DNA of 64,000 nucleotides from Ancylomarina sp. 16SWW S1-10-2 (lineage in GTDB: Bacteria; Bacteroidota; Bacteroidia; Bacteroidales; Marinifilaceae). The stretch is from contig NZ_SADB01000008.1 of the NCBI RefSeq assembly GCF_009669305.1, positions 124,001 through 188,000 on the forward strand. Reading direction: 5' to 3'. Positions within the stretch are counted from its first letter, which is position 1. Each line of letters opens with the position of its first letter. A program made the position numbers and the translations under genes. The notes under the pieces were generated by a model. That model did no database searches. It saw only the letters and a list, made by a program, of their open reading frames with translations, and was not told where the DNA came from. Below are positions 18,351-28,271 of this stretch, in pieces.

Positions 18351-20330
18351 ATGCGTTTATACCGACTTCTTTTATTTTTCAGTATTGTATTCTGTTTAAC
18401 AACTGCTAGTGCACAACTTAACACAGAAAATTTATTATCAAAGGGACGTAATGCCATTTATTTTGATGATTATACAGAAGCCATTATCAAATTTAATGAG
18501 ATCATAAGAGTGAAGCCATATCTTCCAGAACCCTATCTTTTTAGAGCATTGGCTAAATATTATCTTGAAGATTTTGAAGGTGCTGTAATTGACTATACAA
18601 AGGCTATTTCGATTAATCCTAATTATACTTTAGCTTATTTGTATAGAGGTGTTGCCTATAATCATTTAAGTCGATATAATTTGGCTCTTACGGATTTTGA
18701 TATGGCCGAAGATTTGAATCCCACAAATTCAGATATATTCGCAAATAGAGGTATTACCTTGGCTGCATTAAAACGTTTTAAGGAAGCAGATAGCAACTAC
18801 TCAAAGGCTATTAAGCTTAAGCCCGATATGCTTGGTTCGTATTTGAATAGGGCAGTTGTAAGAGAACAATTGGATGATTTTGAAGGTGCTATTGCTGATT
18901 GTAATAAAGCTGTTCAACTTAATAATTTTTCTGCTGATGCTTTTGGCCATAGAGCTTATTTAAAGTACAAGGTCAAAAAATATAAGGAGTCTGTTGATGA
19001 TTATGAGAGAGCTTTAAAGATTAAACCTGATGATGCAAGATTGATAATGGGACGAGGTATCTCCAATTACGCTACAAAAAATTTAAAAGGCGCTTTGGCT
19101 GATTACGATAAGGTCATTGAGCTTGATCCGAATAATGCTTATGGCTATTATAACAGAGCTCTACTTAAATCGGAGGTAGGCGATTTTAATTCAGCTATTG
19201 ACGATTTTAATATGGTATTGGATATGAATCCTGATAACATGCTTATTTATTTCAATCGAGGATTGGTGAAAGCTGATATAGGTGATAATTTAGGTGCTAT
19301 TGCAGATTATACAACAGCAATTAATATATATCCCGATTTTGCAAAGGCCTACTTAGCACGATCATCATCAAAAAGGGATATTAATGATATGGATGGTTCT
19401 TTTAAGGATAGAAATCAAGGATTACTCATTATTGATAAGTATAAACGGATGAAGAATGGAGGAGCTATGGCACCTTTCGTTGATACGACTGAAAATTTTC
19501 AGCGATTAATAGATCTGAACTCTAGAGAAAAAATTGTTGAAGAAATTATAAAAGGACGTGTTCAGGATAAATTTGTAAGAATTAAACTAGAAAAAGATTT
19601 TTACATCAGCTATTTATCCATCGATAGTCTGCGAGCTGGGAAAATGCAGTATTACGATCAGGAATTGATGAATTATAATCAAAAGCATAACTATACACCT
19701 GCCTTTGCTTATAGTAATAAGCATTATACATTTTCCCAAAACTTGATTAAACAGCAGATTAAAAAGGCTGAACTCAGTATTAAAATGGGAGATAGTGAAG
19801 CCTATTTTTATAAGGGAACCTATGAGTTGACGAATAAAAAATATAATAATGCTATTGCTTCATTTAATGCATGTATTGAGCAGAACAACGATTTTGCATT
19901 TGCTTATTTCAATAGAGCCAATGCGATTGTCGATATGACTGATTACATTCAATCGATAGGGGTGAATGATGATACCAATTTGAGCTTAAATAATGGAACA
20001 AAAGGGAAGAATCGAGAGATTATTGTCGATTACAGTTCCGCTGTTAATGATTATAATAAGGCTATAGACTTGAACCCAGATTTTGTATTTGCTTATTTTA
20101 ATAGAGGAAATACCTATGCTAAGTCGAAACAATTTGATAAAGCAATTTTGGATTATAATAAAGCTATTGAATTAGATCATATGCTTAAAGAAGCTTATTT
20201 TAATAGAGGCTTAGTCTATTTATACAATAACGATAAAAAGTCGGCTTATGGCGATTTAAGTAAAGCTGGTGAGCTGGGTTTACTTGATGCCTATAATGTG
20301 ATTAAGCGTTATTGTAATATAGAAAAATAG
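18351..20330 (+). CDS. Secreted/periplasmic TPR-repeat protein
   Basis: A 659-aa protein with a signal peptide (residues 1-22, ending TASAQ) and two arrays of 34-residue tetratricopeptide repeats: roughly residues 25-360 (about ten units, with recurring A-x-x-D-Y/F-x-x-A and L-x-P-x-x motifs) and residues 485-650. They are separated by ~120 residues without TPRs, predicted helical and charged. TPR arrays are protein-binding scaffolds, and in Bacteroidota such exported proteins often belong to envelope assemblies. No partner is indicated by the neighbours, and rarA downstream is probably independent. Confidence 0.85.
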   Translation: MRLYRLLLFFSIVFCLTTASAQLNTENLLSKGRNAIYFDDYTEAIIKFNEIIRVKPYLPEPYLFRALAKYYLEDFEGAVIDYTKAISINPNYTLAYLYRGVAYNHLSRYNLALTDFDMAEDLNPTNSDIFANRGITLAALKRFKEADSNYSKAIKLKPDMLGSYLNRAVVREQLDDFEGAIADCNKAVQLNNFSADAFGHRAYLKYKVKKYKESVDDYERALKIKPDDARLIMGRGISNYATKNLKGALADYDKVIELDPNNAYGYYNRALLKSEVGDFNSAIDDFNMVLDMNPDNMLIYFNRGLVKADIGDNLGAIADYTTAINIYPDFAKAYLARSSSKRDINDMDGSFKDRNQGLLIIDKYKRMKNGGAMAPFVDTTENFQRLIDLNSREKIVEEIIKGRVQDKFVRIKLEKDFYISYLSIDSLRAGKMQYYDQELMNYNQKHNYTPAFAYSNKHYTFSQNLIKQQIKKAELSIKMGDSEAYFYKGTYELTNKKYNNAIASFNACIEQNNDFAFAYFNRANAIVDMTDYIQSIGVNDDTNLSLNNGTKGKNREIIVDYSSAVNDYNKAIDLNPDFVFAYFNRGNTYAKSKQFDKAILDYNKAIELDHMLKEAYFNRGLVYLYNNDKKSAYGDLSKAGELGLLDAYNVIKRYCNIEK

Positions 20331-20404
20331 ATTATTGTTAGCCAGGATGCTGAGCACAACAAAAGCTTAAGTTTTTTATCTTAACTTTTATAATTTAACC
20401 TTTT

Positions 20405-20420
20405 CCCGATAGCTATCGGG
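20405..20420. repeat. Perfect 16-bp palindrome of a common Bacteroidota type
   Basis: CCCGATAGCTATCGGG is self-complementary over its full length and lies 16 bases before the rarA start. A degenerate relative occurs near 62450. The same palindrome is familiar from many Bacteroidota genomes; its role is unknown. Confidence 0.7.
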
Positions 20421-20436
20421 ACTTTAATTTTGTCTT

Positions 20437-21711
20437 ATGGCAGTAAACCAACCTTTAGCAGAACGATTAAGACCTACTAGTCTTGATAATTATTTAGGAC
20501 AGAAACATTTGGTTGGAGAGAACGCTGTTCTTAGAAAGATGATTGAATCTGGTAATATTTCATCCTTTATTCTTTGGGGACCTCCAGGTGTTGGTAAAAC
20601 CACTTTAGCAAAGATTATTGCCAATCAATTAAATCGCCCATTTTATAATTTATCGGCAATTAATTCTGGTGTAAAAGATGTTAGGGAAGTTATAGCAAAA
20701 GCTGAGAAACAAAAGTTTTTTTCTACACCAAATCCTATTTTGTTTATCGATGAAATACATCGGTTTAGTAAGTCACAACAGGATTCTCTTTTAGGAGCCG
20801 TTGAAAATGGTACGGTAACTTTAATTGGTGCTACAACTGAAAATCCTTCATTTGAGGTGATTTCACCCTTACTTTCGCGTTGTCAGGTATACGTGTTAAA
20901 AGCACAGGAAAAGTCAGACTTAGAATATCTGATTGATCATGCTTTAACAAAAGATATTTACTTAAAAGAAAAGCAAGTTACAGTAAAGGAAAAGGATGCT
21001 CTTATAAAATTCTCTGGTGGAGATGCACGTAAGCTCCTTAATATCCTAGAATTGGTGATTAGTTCTCAGATGACTGATGAAATTGTTTTAACCAATGATT
21101 TGGTGCTGAAAGAGCTACAAGAAAATCCATCGATGTACGATAAGGATGGAGAGCAACATTACGATATAGCTTCTGCCTTAATTAAATCGATTCGTGGTAG
21201 CGATCCTGATGCTGCTGTTTATTGGTTGGCTAGAATGATTGAGGGAGGAGAAGATGCTAAATTTATAGCACGTCGTTTGGTTATTTCGGCCAGTGAAGAT
21301 ATTGGTTTAGCTAATCCGAATGCATTGCTTTTGGCCAATGCTGGTTTTCAATCGGTCAACTTGGTAGGGATGCCCGAGTCGCGAATTATTCTCTCAGAAG
21401 TGGTTATTTATTTGGCAACATCGGTTAAAAGTAATGCATCATATTTAGCAATAGGTAAGGCACAGGCTTTGGTTAGAGAAACTGGCAACTTATCTATTCC
21501 ATTACATTTGCGTAATGCACCCACAAAATTGATGAAGAACTTAGGATATAAAAAGGATTACAAGTATTCTCACGATTATCCGGGTAATTTTGTTGATCAG
21601 GAATATCTTCCTGAGGAAATAGCGAATCAACGATTATATATACCACAAAACAATGCTTTAGAAGTAAAGATCTTAGAACGTCTTAAGTTTTGGTGGAAGA
21701 AAAGATTTTAA
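20437..21711 (+). CDS. rarA: Replication-associated recombination protein A (AAA+ ATPase)
   Basis: A 424-aa clamp-loader-like AAA+ ATPase of the RarA/MgsA/WRNIP1 family, which acts at stalled replication forks. The N-terminus (LAERLRPTSLDNYLGQKHL) is the family signature. Walker A is GPPGVGKTT near residues 48-56 and Walker B is LFIDEIHRF near residue 106, followed by a sensor region (GATTENPSFEVISPLLSRC). The C-terminal half carries the helical oligomerisation domain with RGSDPDAAVYWLARMIEGGED. Length and motifs are canonical. Confidence 0.95.
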   Translation: MAVNQPLAERLRPTSLDNYLGQKHLVGENAVLRKMIESGNISSFILWGPPGVGKTTLAKIIANQLNRPFYNLSAINSGVKDVREVIAKAEKQKFFSTPNPILFIDEIHRFSKSQQDSLLGAVENGTVTLIGATTENPSFEVISPLLSRCQVYVLKAQEKSDLEYLIDHALTKDIYLKEKQVTVKEKDALIKFSGGDARKLLNILELVISSQMTDEIVLTNDLVLKELQENPSMYDKDGEQHYDIASALIKSIRGSDPDAAVYWLARMIEGGEDAKFIARRLVISASEDIGLANPNALLLANAGFQSVNLVGMPESRIILSEVVIYLATSVKSNASYLAIGKAQALVRETGNLSIPLHLRNAPTKLMKNLGYKKDYKYSHDYPGNFVDQEYLPEEIANQRLYIPQNNALEVKILERLKFWWKKRF

Positions 21712-21886
21712 TATTCTGTAATGTCTTCGTTTTGTGTATGATATACTATTGAATACTTGATGTAATAATGAATTCTGATAGTTGTTACCTTTGATCAGTT
21801 TCATTAGGTTTAAATCTGCTTTTGAGGTTTAATACGTTTAATTTAATAACAGCACCTTTAACTACTAACATTCACAGAAAAGCCAT

Positions 21887-22615
21887 CTAACTTTCTTGTT
21901 TAAAAAAAATACTTCTTTGCGTTTTCTTCTTATACCGGTCCTTAGGTATAACCTCTCTTTTCGCACTTGGACGGTAGCTATTAATATTTGGATGTAGAAT
22001 ATATTCGACTTGATACTCAATCATTTTTTCAAAAGGAATAAGGAAATCCTTTGTCTCGCATTGTTCTACGTCACCTTTCTTAAGTAAATTTAAGACAGTA
22101 TAGACTGACTCGATAGTACTAAGACAAAGAGGTTCTGGCTGTTGCTTGATAATAAATTTTGATTTTATTTCATTATCAAAGCTCACTCTTTTTAGTTTTT
22201 GCAAGTTTTTACTTAGTTTAAGCATTTTACGGGCACAGGGCCATGTGCCATCTAGAATAAAGATGTGTGGATTATTACCCATAAAAGAATTCATTTCTGA
22301 ACTTTTTCTTGTCGATAAGTTGAAACTATCTTTTCCTGGATAAAGTAAAAAAGAAGAACTGTTTTCTTTTGCCAGTATTTCATTTACACGATTATTATTG
22401 GTGAAATCGACACCAACTATAATTTCTGAATTTTCAAGTTGAAGCTTAGTCATATGACCCGTTCCGTTTTTTTCTTTTTTGTACTCTTTCGGGTGCATAA
22501 GAATAATAAAGCGAGTTTTAGTCTGGAAAGGACTAATATATTTACAAATACATGTGCTTGAAGGCCTCATGCATTTGTAACATTTAATTCTTGGATTTTT
22601 TATTTCTACTTGCAA
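21887..22615 (-). CDS. DTW-domain protein, probable tRNA-uridine aminocarboxypropyltransferase
   Basis: A 242-aa protein of the DTW family (TapT/YfiP-like), whose members transfer a 3-amino-3-carboxypropyl group from SAM to tRNA uridine. A zinc-type cysteine cluster lies at the N-terminus (CYKCMRPSSTCIC). RFIILMHPKEYKKEKNGTG follows, then the hallmark ILDGTWPCARKML and a KQQPEPLCLSTIESV segment. Family assignment is strong; whether it modifies U47 as TapT does, or another position, is inferred. It is monocistronic. Confidence 0.85.
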   Translation of the reverse strand: MQVEIKNPRIKCYKCMRPSSTCICKYISPFQTKTRFIILMHPKEYKKEKNGTGHMTKLQLENSEIIVGVDFTNNNRVNEILAKENSSSFLLYPGKDSFNLSTRKSSEMNSFMGNNPHIFILDGTWPCARKMLKLSKNLQKLKRVSFDNEIKSKFIIKQQPEPLCLSTIESVYTVLNLLKKGDVEQCETKDFLIPFEKMIEYQVEYILHPNINSYRPSAKREVIPKDRYKKKTQRSIFFKQES

Positions 22616-22702
22616 GTTGTATATCTTTTTATTTTTCTAATTGGCTACGTTGGTGTATATGGTTTGTTGCGTGTTTCAAGCAACTAATTTAGTAACTAAT
22701 AA

Positions 22703-22747
22703 CTAAATAAAAAGCCCTCACAAACTTTCGTAAATAGGTGAGGACTT
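22703..22747 (-). terminator. Terminator of the SDR gene
   Basis: On the minus strand CCTCAC...GTGAGG forms a stem with a ~20-nt loop followed by GCTTTTTATTT, about 57 bases past the SDR stop. Confidence 0.65.
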
Positions 22748-22803
22748 AGCAATAAATTATATACGGCTTAAGTTTGATTTCTATTAAAATAGGTAGTTTT
22801 TAT

Positions 22804-23412
22804 TTATGCATCAACAAAAAGCACTTGACCAGTAATAAACCCATCAACCGAACGTTCAAAAGCTTTACCAACTAATCTACCAGGAACTGGTTCAAAACCA
22901 GGCATCATTTCACCATAAACATCCCAAGCCTCTTCTAAAACAGTTGGGTTTATTGAGTTTACTCGGATTCCTCTTGGCATTTCAAAAGCAACACATTTAA
23001 CAAATGTATCAATAGCTCCACTAGTAGTAGCATCAGCAATTGCTAAAGGTATAGGCTTAGTATTTAAAATTCCTGTTATTAAAGTAAATGACCCCTTATC
23101 TGCAATATATTCTTGACCAATACGTACAATGTTTATTTGTCCCATCATTTTACTTAAAATGGTACTCATCCATTGTTCTTCGGTCATTTCAGTAAAATTT
23201 GCATATTCACAAACACCAACAGTGTTTACAACAGCATCAAAATGACCAACATCTTCGTATAATTTCCTTAATGATGCTTCGCTTGTAATATCTACTTGAA
23301 AGTCATAATTATCGGCAGACCGTCCAGCGGTTATAATTTTATGTTTTCCAAGACCAGTTAAAGCAGCTTGTCCCATTTTTCCGTTTGCTCCAATTAAAAT
23401 TATTGTTTTCAT
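22804..23412 (-). CDS. Short-chain dehydrogenase/reductase family protein
   Basis: A 202-aa Rossmann-fold protein. The N-terminal IILIGANGKMGQAA is a nucleotide-binding turn, DFDAVVNTVG occupies the NNAG position, and the tail (MPRGIRVNSINPTVLEEAW) is typical of SDRs. The YxxxK catalytic pair is absent: that region reads ADATTSGAIDTFVK, as in a known short SDR branch with NGA/SGA in its place. Reductase activity and substrate therefore cannot be asserted. It lies 67 bases downstream of a Crp/Fnr gene on the same strand, which may control it. A TAAATTTG -7 box lies at 23438-23445. Confidence 0.8.
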   Translation of the reverse strand: MKTIILIGANGKMGQAALTGLGKHKIITAGRSADNYDFQVDITSEASLRKLYEDVGHFDAVVNTVGVCEYANFTEMTEEQWMSTILSKMMGQINIVRIGQEYIADKGSFTLITGILNTKPIPLAIADATTSGAIDTFVKCVAFEMPRGIRVNSINPTVLEEAWDVYGEMMPGFEPVPGRLVGKAFERSVDGFITGQVLFVDA

Positions 23413-23437
23413 ATAATATTTGTTTTTAAATTATATG

Positions 23438-23445
23438 CAAATTTA
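23438..23445 (-). promoter_or_regulatory. Probable -7 box for the SDR gene
   Basis: TAAATTTG on the minus strand, 26 bases before the ATG at 23412, in the gap after the Crp/Fnr gene. No clear -33 element. Confidence 0.4.
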
Positions 23446-23479
23446 TGAAGTACTAAAGGTTTATGAAGAGGACATTTGT

Positions 23480-24067
23480 CTAATACGTAATATTAGCCCT
23501 TATTCGACTTAGGTGACGTTGTGTAACGCCTAGGTAAGAAGCTATATAATGTAGTGGAATCTCTTTGATATATTCAGGTTGCGTTGTAATTAAATCTAAA
23601 TAGCGTTGTTGAGCCTTATCTTTTTGATGATTAAATATCCATTTTTCTAATTCAACATATTCCTTTTCGGCAATAATTTTCAAAAAACGCAACCAATTAT
23701 TATTTGATTTGGCTAAATTTTCTAAAGTTGCTTTTGGTATTGAAATTATTTCAGCATCTGTCAGAGCTTGAATATTTTCTTCAGATTTTTTTTGTGAAAT
23801 AAATGAAGAATAAGCCATTAATAATTTATTAGGAAAAGTGAAACAATATGTAATTTCATCGTCATTATTTGAATAATAATAGGAACGAAAAATTCCACTT
23901 TTGACAAAAGCTATAGAGTCGCAAATTTCATTATTATTAATATATAAATCGCCTTTTTTTAATAAAATAGTTTGAGATAAATTCAAGAAATCATTAATCT
24001 CTATGTCGGTAAATAAATTAAATGATTTTAAATATTCTTTCATTTCTTTGATGTTTGGTATGCTCAA
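23480..24067 (-). CDS. Crp/Fnr-family transcriptional regulator
   Basis: A 195-aa regulator with a cyclic-nucleotide-binding-like beta roll (residues ~20-120) and a helical dimer segment ending in a short C-terminal HTH (IASYLGVTQRHLSRIRANI). This compact form, with recognition helix near the very end, is typical of Bacteroidota. The effector is unknown. The adjacent SDR gene on the same strand is the likely target. The far side borders the restriction island, whose edge lies in 24068-24320. Confidence 0.85.
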   Translation of the reverse strand: MSIPNIKEMKEYLKSFNLFTDIEINDFLNLSQTILLKKGDLYINNNEICDSIAFVKSGIFRSYYYSNNDDEITYCFTFPNKLLMAYSSFISQKKSEENIQALTDAEIISIPKATLENLAKSNNNWLRFLKIIAEKEYVELEKWIFNHQKDKAQQRYLDLITTQPEYIKEIPLHYIASYLGVTQRHLSRIRANITY

Positions 24068-24320
24068 ATTACCGCCAACGGTAAATTGTATGAAATGTGG
24101 CAGTTTGCGGTAGAGTAATTGTCAACCAGCAAGAACTGTAACTGCGGGTTGAGACGATTCAAATAATTACAAACCCTGCCATGTTTTATACAAAATGTGT
24201 GTGCGGTCGTACTTTATTTTCGTCTGTCTGTCAGCGTTGGCAAAGACATACTCTTTTGCAATTTTTGGCTGCAGCGTTGGATTGAGCGAATTGCAAATGT
24301 GTATGGCTTTTAGCGTTGGC
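24068..24320. other. Left border of the restriction island with GCGTTGG motifs
   Basis: A non-coding stretch unlike its AT-rich surroundings. It has CCGCCAACGGTA near 24072 and three GCGTTGG words (near 24233, 24272 and 24314). Related words (GCGTTGGC and CCGCACAACGGTA) appear on the other side of the island at 29587 and 29641. This suggests a border of a mobile or cassette-like unit; no recombinase is visible. Confidence 0.45.
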
Positions 24321-27300
24321 TTACATTGGTTTTATCATTTTTTCAATAAATTCAACTTCCTCTTTACTCAATTTATATTTTTCATAAAGTTGCTTGTCAA
24401 TATCCTCAATGGATTTATTCCAATTTATATCAGATTCAGAAGTGAAATGCTGAAGAGGAACAAATTTGTATGTTTTTGAGGTTCCGTGTTGACTTACTTT
24501 TGGTAAACTATGCATAAACCTTGTAAATTTCGTATAGCAATATTTTACCAAGTTATTAGAGGATTCTTTATTTAACTCTAAATTTGCTCCTATCACGATA
24601 TAAGTCTCAGTGCTTATTGAATTAGGTTCACCTAAGAATGCGTTTAAATTATCATCGTTTAATTCTGTTCCAATATTGTTGGCATATGGTGCAAATACTT
24701 TGTATTTATCAATCCAGATAGTGTTTTTTGTTATTTTATCCTTTTCTATATATCCAATTTGCTTTCCTTTTCCATAACATAAAACGGCATTCTTCAATCC
24801 TTTTTTGAATGGTTTAAAGACACTTTTATTTTTAACTATATTGCCATCAAATCCAAAAGGTTTTCTAGAAGAAATATGATTTTCAAAAGATTCAAATTCT
24901 TTATTCGATTTAACTTTTTGTAGAATATCTACAGCTATACTGTGACGGATAAGAATATCGGAATCTACAGTTTTTAAACTCCTAGAATGTAGAGTAGGGG
25001 TTAAATTATCACCATAAGTAAATACTTTAGTTAAATGTTTGCTATTATCATAATTGTTATCTCTTAAAAAATAACAAATTCCACCTCGTAGATTAATATT
25101 TGGAAAAATTATTTCAGGTTTAAGAAAATCGTGCAGTTCTGAAATCTTAATATCATTTAGCATTTCGTCTCTAAATGTATCTAAACCTTTACCGCCGGCA
25201 TACCAACGTGTTGGCATAATCATACAGATATAATTAGGACTAAGTTGTTTTGCAACATTAACAAAATCGTGATATATGGGCTTGGCGCTAGCTTGGGCAC
25301 CACCATCACTTTCTTGATATGGCGGGTTTCCAACGATTACATCAAATTTCATGTCGTTATTATTAATTTTTATTAATTCATCTTCAATCAAATTGTTTTC
25401 TTCAATTAAATCGTAAGAAGTGTAGTTTGTTTCTATATTTTCTAAATCTAGTTCAAGGAGTTTGTATACTTTTCTAGTAAACTCGTAAGCAATTTTGGAT
25501 GTAGGTATTGAGCAAAAATTGTTAGCCACAACTTTCCCAAATTTTTTATAAGTGGCATAAACAAATTCGCCTTGTTTGGAAGCAATATCAAGTAGTAAAG
25601 TGGATTTGTTTATTGCATCAGCTGGTAATGAGTTCATCATTTTATCAGTAACAATTTCTGGTGTAACAATCTCAGAATCCGATAAACGACTAAATTTTTT
25701 CATCGCATTACTTGCTCTTTCAATTGGCGAAATAGTTGTGTCGTTTGCTAATGAATTTATGTTAGAGATTTTATAATCTAACTCACTTAGAACAAAAGGG
25801 TTAATATGCTCTTGAAATAATGAAAGTATATCTATTTCCAGGTTTAAGTTGAATGCTATTCGTAGATTACTTTCATCATTGTTTATTGCTTCAATAATTT
25901 TCTGAAGTGATTTGACTTCTGAATCTGTTAAAAAGGAAAAGAAAAGTATTCGTGCATAATACATAGCAAACTTCCCTTTGTAATCTATTTTTTCATCGTC
26001 TTTCGAAGTTTTAGATTTCTTTTCTTTGTTATCTGGCTCATCTTCGTTATCAGGTTCGCCGCCAGTATCAATATCGTCACCTTCTCCTTCCGACGGTTCT
26101 ATTTCTAAACCTTGTCTTGATTTTAAGCCACCTTGTTTTTCGATTACGGCTTTTATTGCCTCTATGTCTAACAAAGAAAAATCTATAGAAATAGATGTAG
26201 CTTCATCTAATACACTTCTTTCACTAGAATATTTACGAACTGCGTCTAAAATGTCAGTTGGCTCAACTTCAACCATTTTTTTATTGTTTATCAAAACTAT
26301 AGGTGAAATTTGCAGTTCTCTTTTTATGCGTTCCTCTAATTTGGTGTTTCCGTTAGATTCGACATTCACATTATAAATTTGTGACTTTTGCTCCTGCATT
26401 TGGAACATTCTGTTCGGATTAAAATCAACTAACAAGGTTTGAGGTTTCATATTGTATTTTACAATATCACCATCTGGTTCTTTGTAAACTTTAATAAATT
26501 GGCTTTGTAATCTGAAAATTGCTTGGTCGTACTCTTGTGGTGAAGCGGTATCTTTTAAATAGAGCATCGTATCCCATTCAGGAACAGTACTTCCTGTAAG
26601 CATTCTATTTACAGTTAAAGTGATGGTTTTTTTGTTCTCACTTTCACATTTACTTATTTTAGATTTTACCGACTGTGTGTCTTTGTAAATTTGGTCATTT
26701 TCAACGCCAGAAATATTGATTACTTCGTAAGAACTTAAGTTTTTAAATTCATTAGACTTAACTAATTCCTCAAAAGCGTCACACGAAGCACGATAAGGAA
26801 GAACACAAACCATATGACGACACATTTTACCCTCTTTCAATTTACTATAATCTAAAAAGCTTAATAAATTATCATCTTCATCTGTGCCATCAATGACGTT
26901 AAGTAAATCGATGATTTCTTGTTCATAGATAAACTTTTTATGGAGTTGATTTGTGTTGTCTTTAAGAATGGATTTAGGTTTTAATAATTCAGAAAAAGCA
27001 TAAGTAATACCTAGCTTTTTAAGTTCCTCCATTCTTTGTCTCGAAGATTCATTAGGGTTAAATGCAAAGCGTATCATTTGAGGGAAACCGTAATAAGGGT
27101 TATCCCACTCTTTTACTTCATCTTTGGTTAGATAGTGTTCATTCCAAACTTTCTGGTCTTCTGCAATATTTGTGAATTGATAAAAAGCAATTATATCATC
27201 ATTTGTGAATTCACTGTTCATTAAAATTCGATATGGAGTTCCAGATAGATGAATGCGAACCTTTGCGTTGATAGTTTTTGTGGTGTCGTCTAACTGGTCT

Positions 27301-28271
27301 ATGGATTCATCATTTAGTTTTTCTTCACTTTTTCGTTCTTTGATAGAAAAGCCTTTTAAAACCTTGCCGTATTCTAATGCTCTTGCACCAAAATGTGTTT
27401 CATCAATTAGTAAAAGGTCTATTTGATTTTCAAATACTTCTTTATGCTTTGTTTTTATTGTATCGCCTTGTAAGTCTTGAAGAGTAAGAAATAAAGCTAT
27501 TTTTTTATTTGCCTCTATGTTTTCTTTTATTATTGTATCACTTTGTAAAAGTGAGTTGCTGTCTAAAAACGTAAATCCATCAAACTTTTTATGGCTTTCT
27601 ACAGTTTTTTTCCATTCTCCCCTAACGTCTGCCTTTGCTGAAACAATTAAAACAATTTTAGCATTCATTTCTATTGCACAACACATAGAAGTAAATGATT
27701 TACCAAAACGCATTACAGCATACATTAAAAGATTGTTTCTGCCTTTGCTTAATGCTACTTTGAATCTTTTAATGGTCTCGTCTTGATTTGGTCTTGGCTC
27801 ATAAGTTTCAGTTCTTTTATAGGTATGGGTTTCTGGAATAAGACTGCCATCAAATTTGTAAAACTGATATTTGGTATCGTTATTTTTGTGAGATTCTTTT
27901 ATGTCAATTATAGCATCATCCAAGTCATTAGGTGTAGCATCTTTGAAAAATTCATTTGAATAATATGGTATTGACTCTAATGAATCAGGCAATAACCTAG
28001 ACTTTTGGATTTCGTTTTCTAAATATTTATGAACTGCAAAATCTCTGAAAAAAGTTTCTTCGTCAACTTTTGCAACTTCTTGAAATTTCTTCTCTAATTC
28101 AGGAAAGTGTTTTCTCCACTCATTAAGTCTTGTTTCTACAGGTCTGTAAGTGTCGCCAACTTTTAAATAATTAGGAATTGTTTCAGTTGTGAAAGCATAA
28201 ATATGAGGCTCAACTCTTCCGACAATCAATTCCTCAAGTATTTGTATATCAATTTGATTATTATTTGCCAT
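24321..28271 (-). CDS. GIY-YIG / SF2 helicase / N6-adenine methylase restriction-modification protein
   Basis: A 1316-aa multidomain protein. Residues ~20-85 resemble a T5orf172/GIY-YIG-type domain: HIYAFTT, LKVGD, R43/R48, H81 and E85. Residues ~150-700 form an SF2 helicase with a Q-motif-like RPNQ, a Walker A turn at G190-K-S192, LLLIDETHFG, LSGTPYR and a motif VI-like QAIFRLQSQF. An acidic linker (SEGEGDDIDTGGE) follows. The last third is an adenine methylase: motif X (EIVTPEIVTDKMM), motif I (LLLDIASKQGEFV) and motif IV N982-P-P-Y. The tail probably recognises DNA. The layout recalls single-chain type ISP/IIG enzymes. It overlaps the upstream methylase-like gene by 11 bases. Whether the N-terminal domain cuts DNA is inference. 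Confidence 0.8.
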   Translation of the reverse strand: MANNNQIDIQILEELIVGRVEPHIYAFTTETIPNYLKVGDTYRPVETRLNEWRKHFPELEKKFQEVAKVDEETFFRDFAVHKYLENEIQKSRLLPDSLESIPYYSNEFFKDATPNDLDDAIIDIKESHKNNDTKYQFYKFDGSLIPETHTYKRTETYEPRPNQDETIKRFKVALSKGRNNLLMYAVMRFGKSFTSMCCAIEMNAKIVLIVSAKADVRGEWKKTVESHKKFDGFTFLDSNSLLQSDTIIKENIEANKKIALFLTLQDLQGDTIKTKHKEVFENQIDLLLIDETHFGARALEYGKVLKGFSIKERKSEEKLNDESIDQLDDTTKTINAKVRIHLSGTPYRILMNSEFTNDDIIAFYQFTNIAEDQKVWNEHYLTKDEVKEWDNPYYGFPQMIRFAFNPNESSRQRMEELKKLGITYAFSELLKPKSILKDNTNQLHKKFIYEQEIIDLLNVIDGTDEDDNLLSFLDYSKLKEGKMCRHMVCVLPYRASCDAFEELVKSNEFKNLSSYEVINISGVENDQIYKDTQSVKSKISKCESENKKTITLTVNRMLTGSTVPEWDTMLYLKDTASPQEYDQAIFRLQSQFIKVYKEPDGDIVKYNMKPQTLLVDFNPNRMFQMQEQKSQIYNVNVESNGNTKLEERIKRELQISPIVLINNKKMVEVEPTDILDAVRKYSSERSVLDEATSISIDFSLLDIEAIKAVIEKQGGLKSRQGLEIEPSEGEGDDIDTGGEPDNEDEPDNKEKKSKTSKDDEKIDYKGKFAMYYARILFFSFLTDSEVKSLQKIIEAINNDESNLRIAFNLNLEIDILSLFQEHINPFVLSELDYKISNINSLANDTTISPIERASNAMKKFSRLSDSEIVTPEIVTDKMMNSLPADAINKSTLLLDIASKQGEFVYATYKKFGKVVANNFCSIPTSKIAYEFTRKVYKLLELDLENIETNYTSYDLIEENNLIEDELIKINNNDMKFDVIVGNPPYQESDGGAQASAKPIYHDFVNVAKQLSPNYICMIMPTRWYAGGKGLDTFRDEMLNDIKISELHDFLKPEIIFPNINLRGGICYFLRDNNYDNSKHLTKVFTYGDNLTPTLHSRSLKTVDSDILIRHSIAVDILQKVKSNKEFESFENHISSRKPFGFDGNIVKNKSVFKPFKKGLKNAVLCYGKGKQIGYIEKDKITKNTIWIDKYKVFAPYANNIGTELNDDNLNAFLGEPNSISTETYIVIGANLELNKESSNNLVKYCYTKFTRFMHSLPKVSQHGTSKTYKFVPLQHFTSESDINWNKSIEDIDKQLYEKYKLSKEEVEFIEKMIKPM

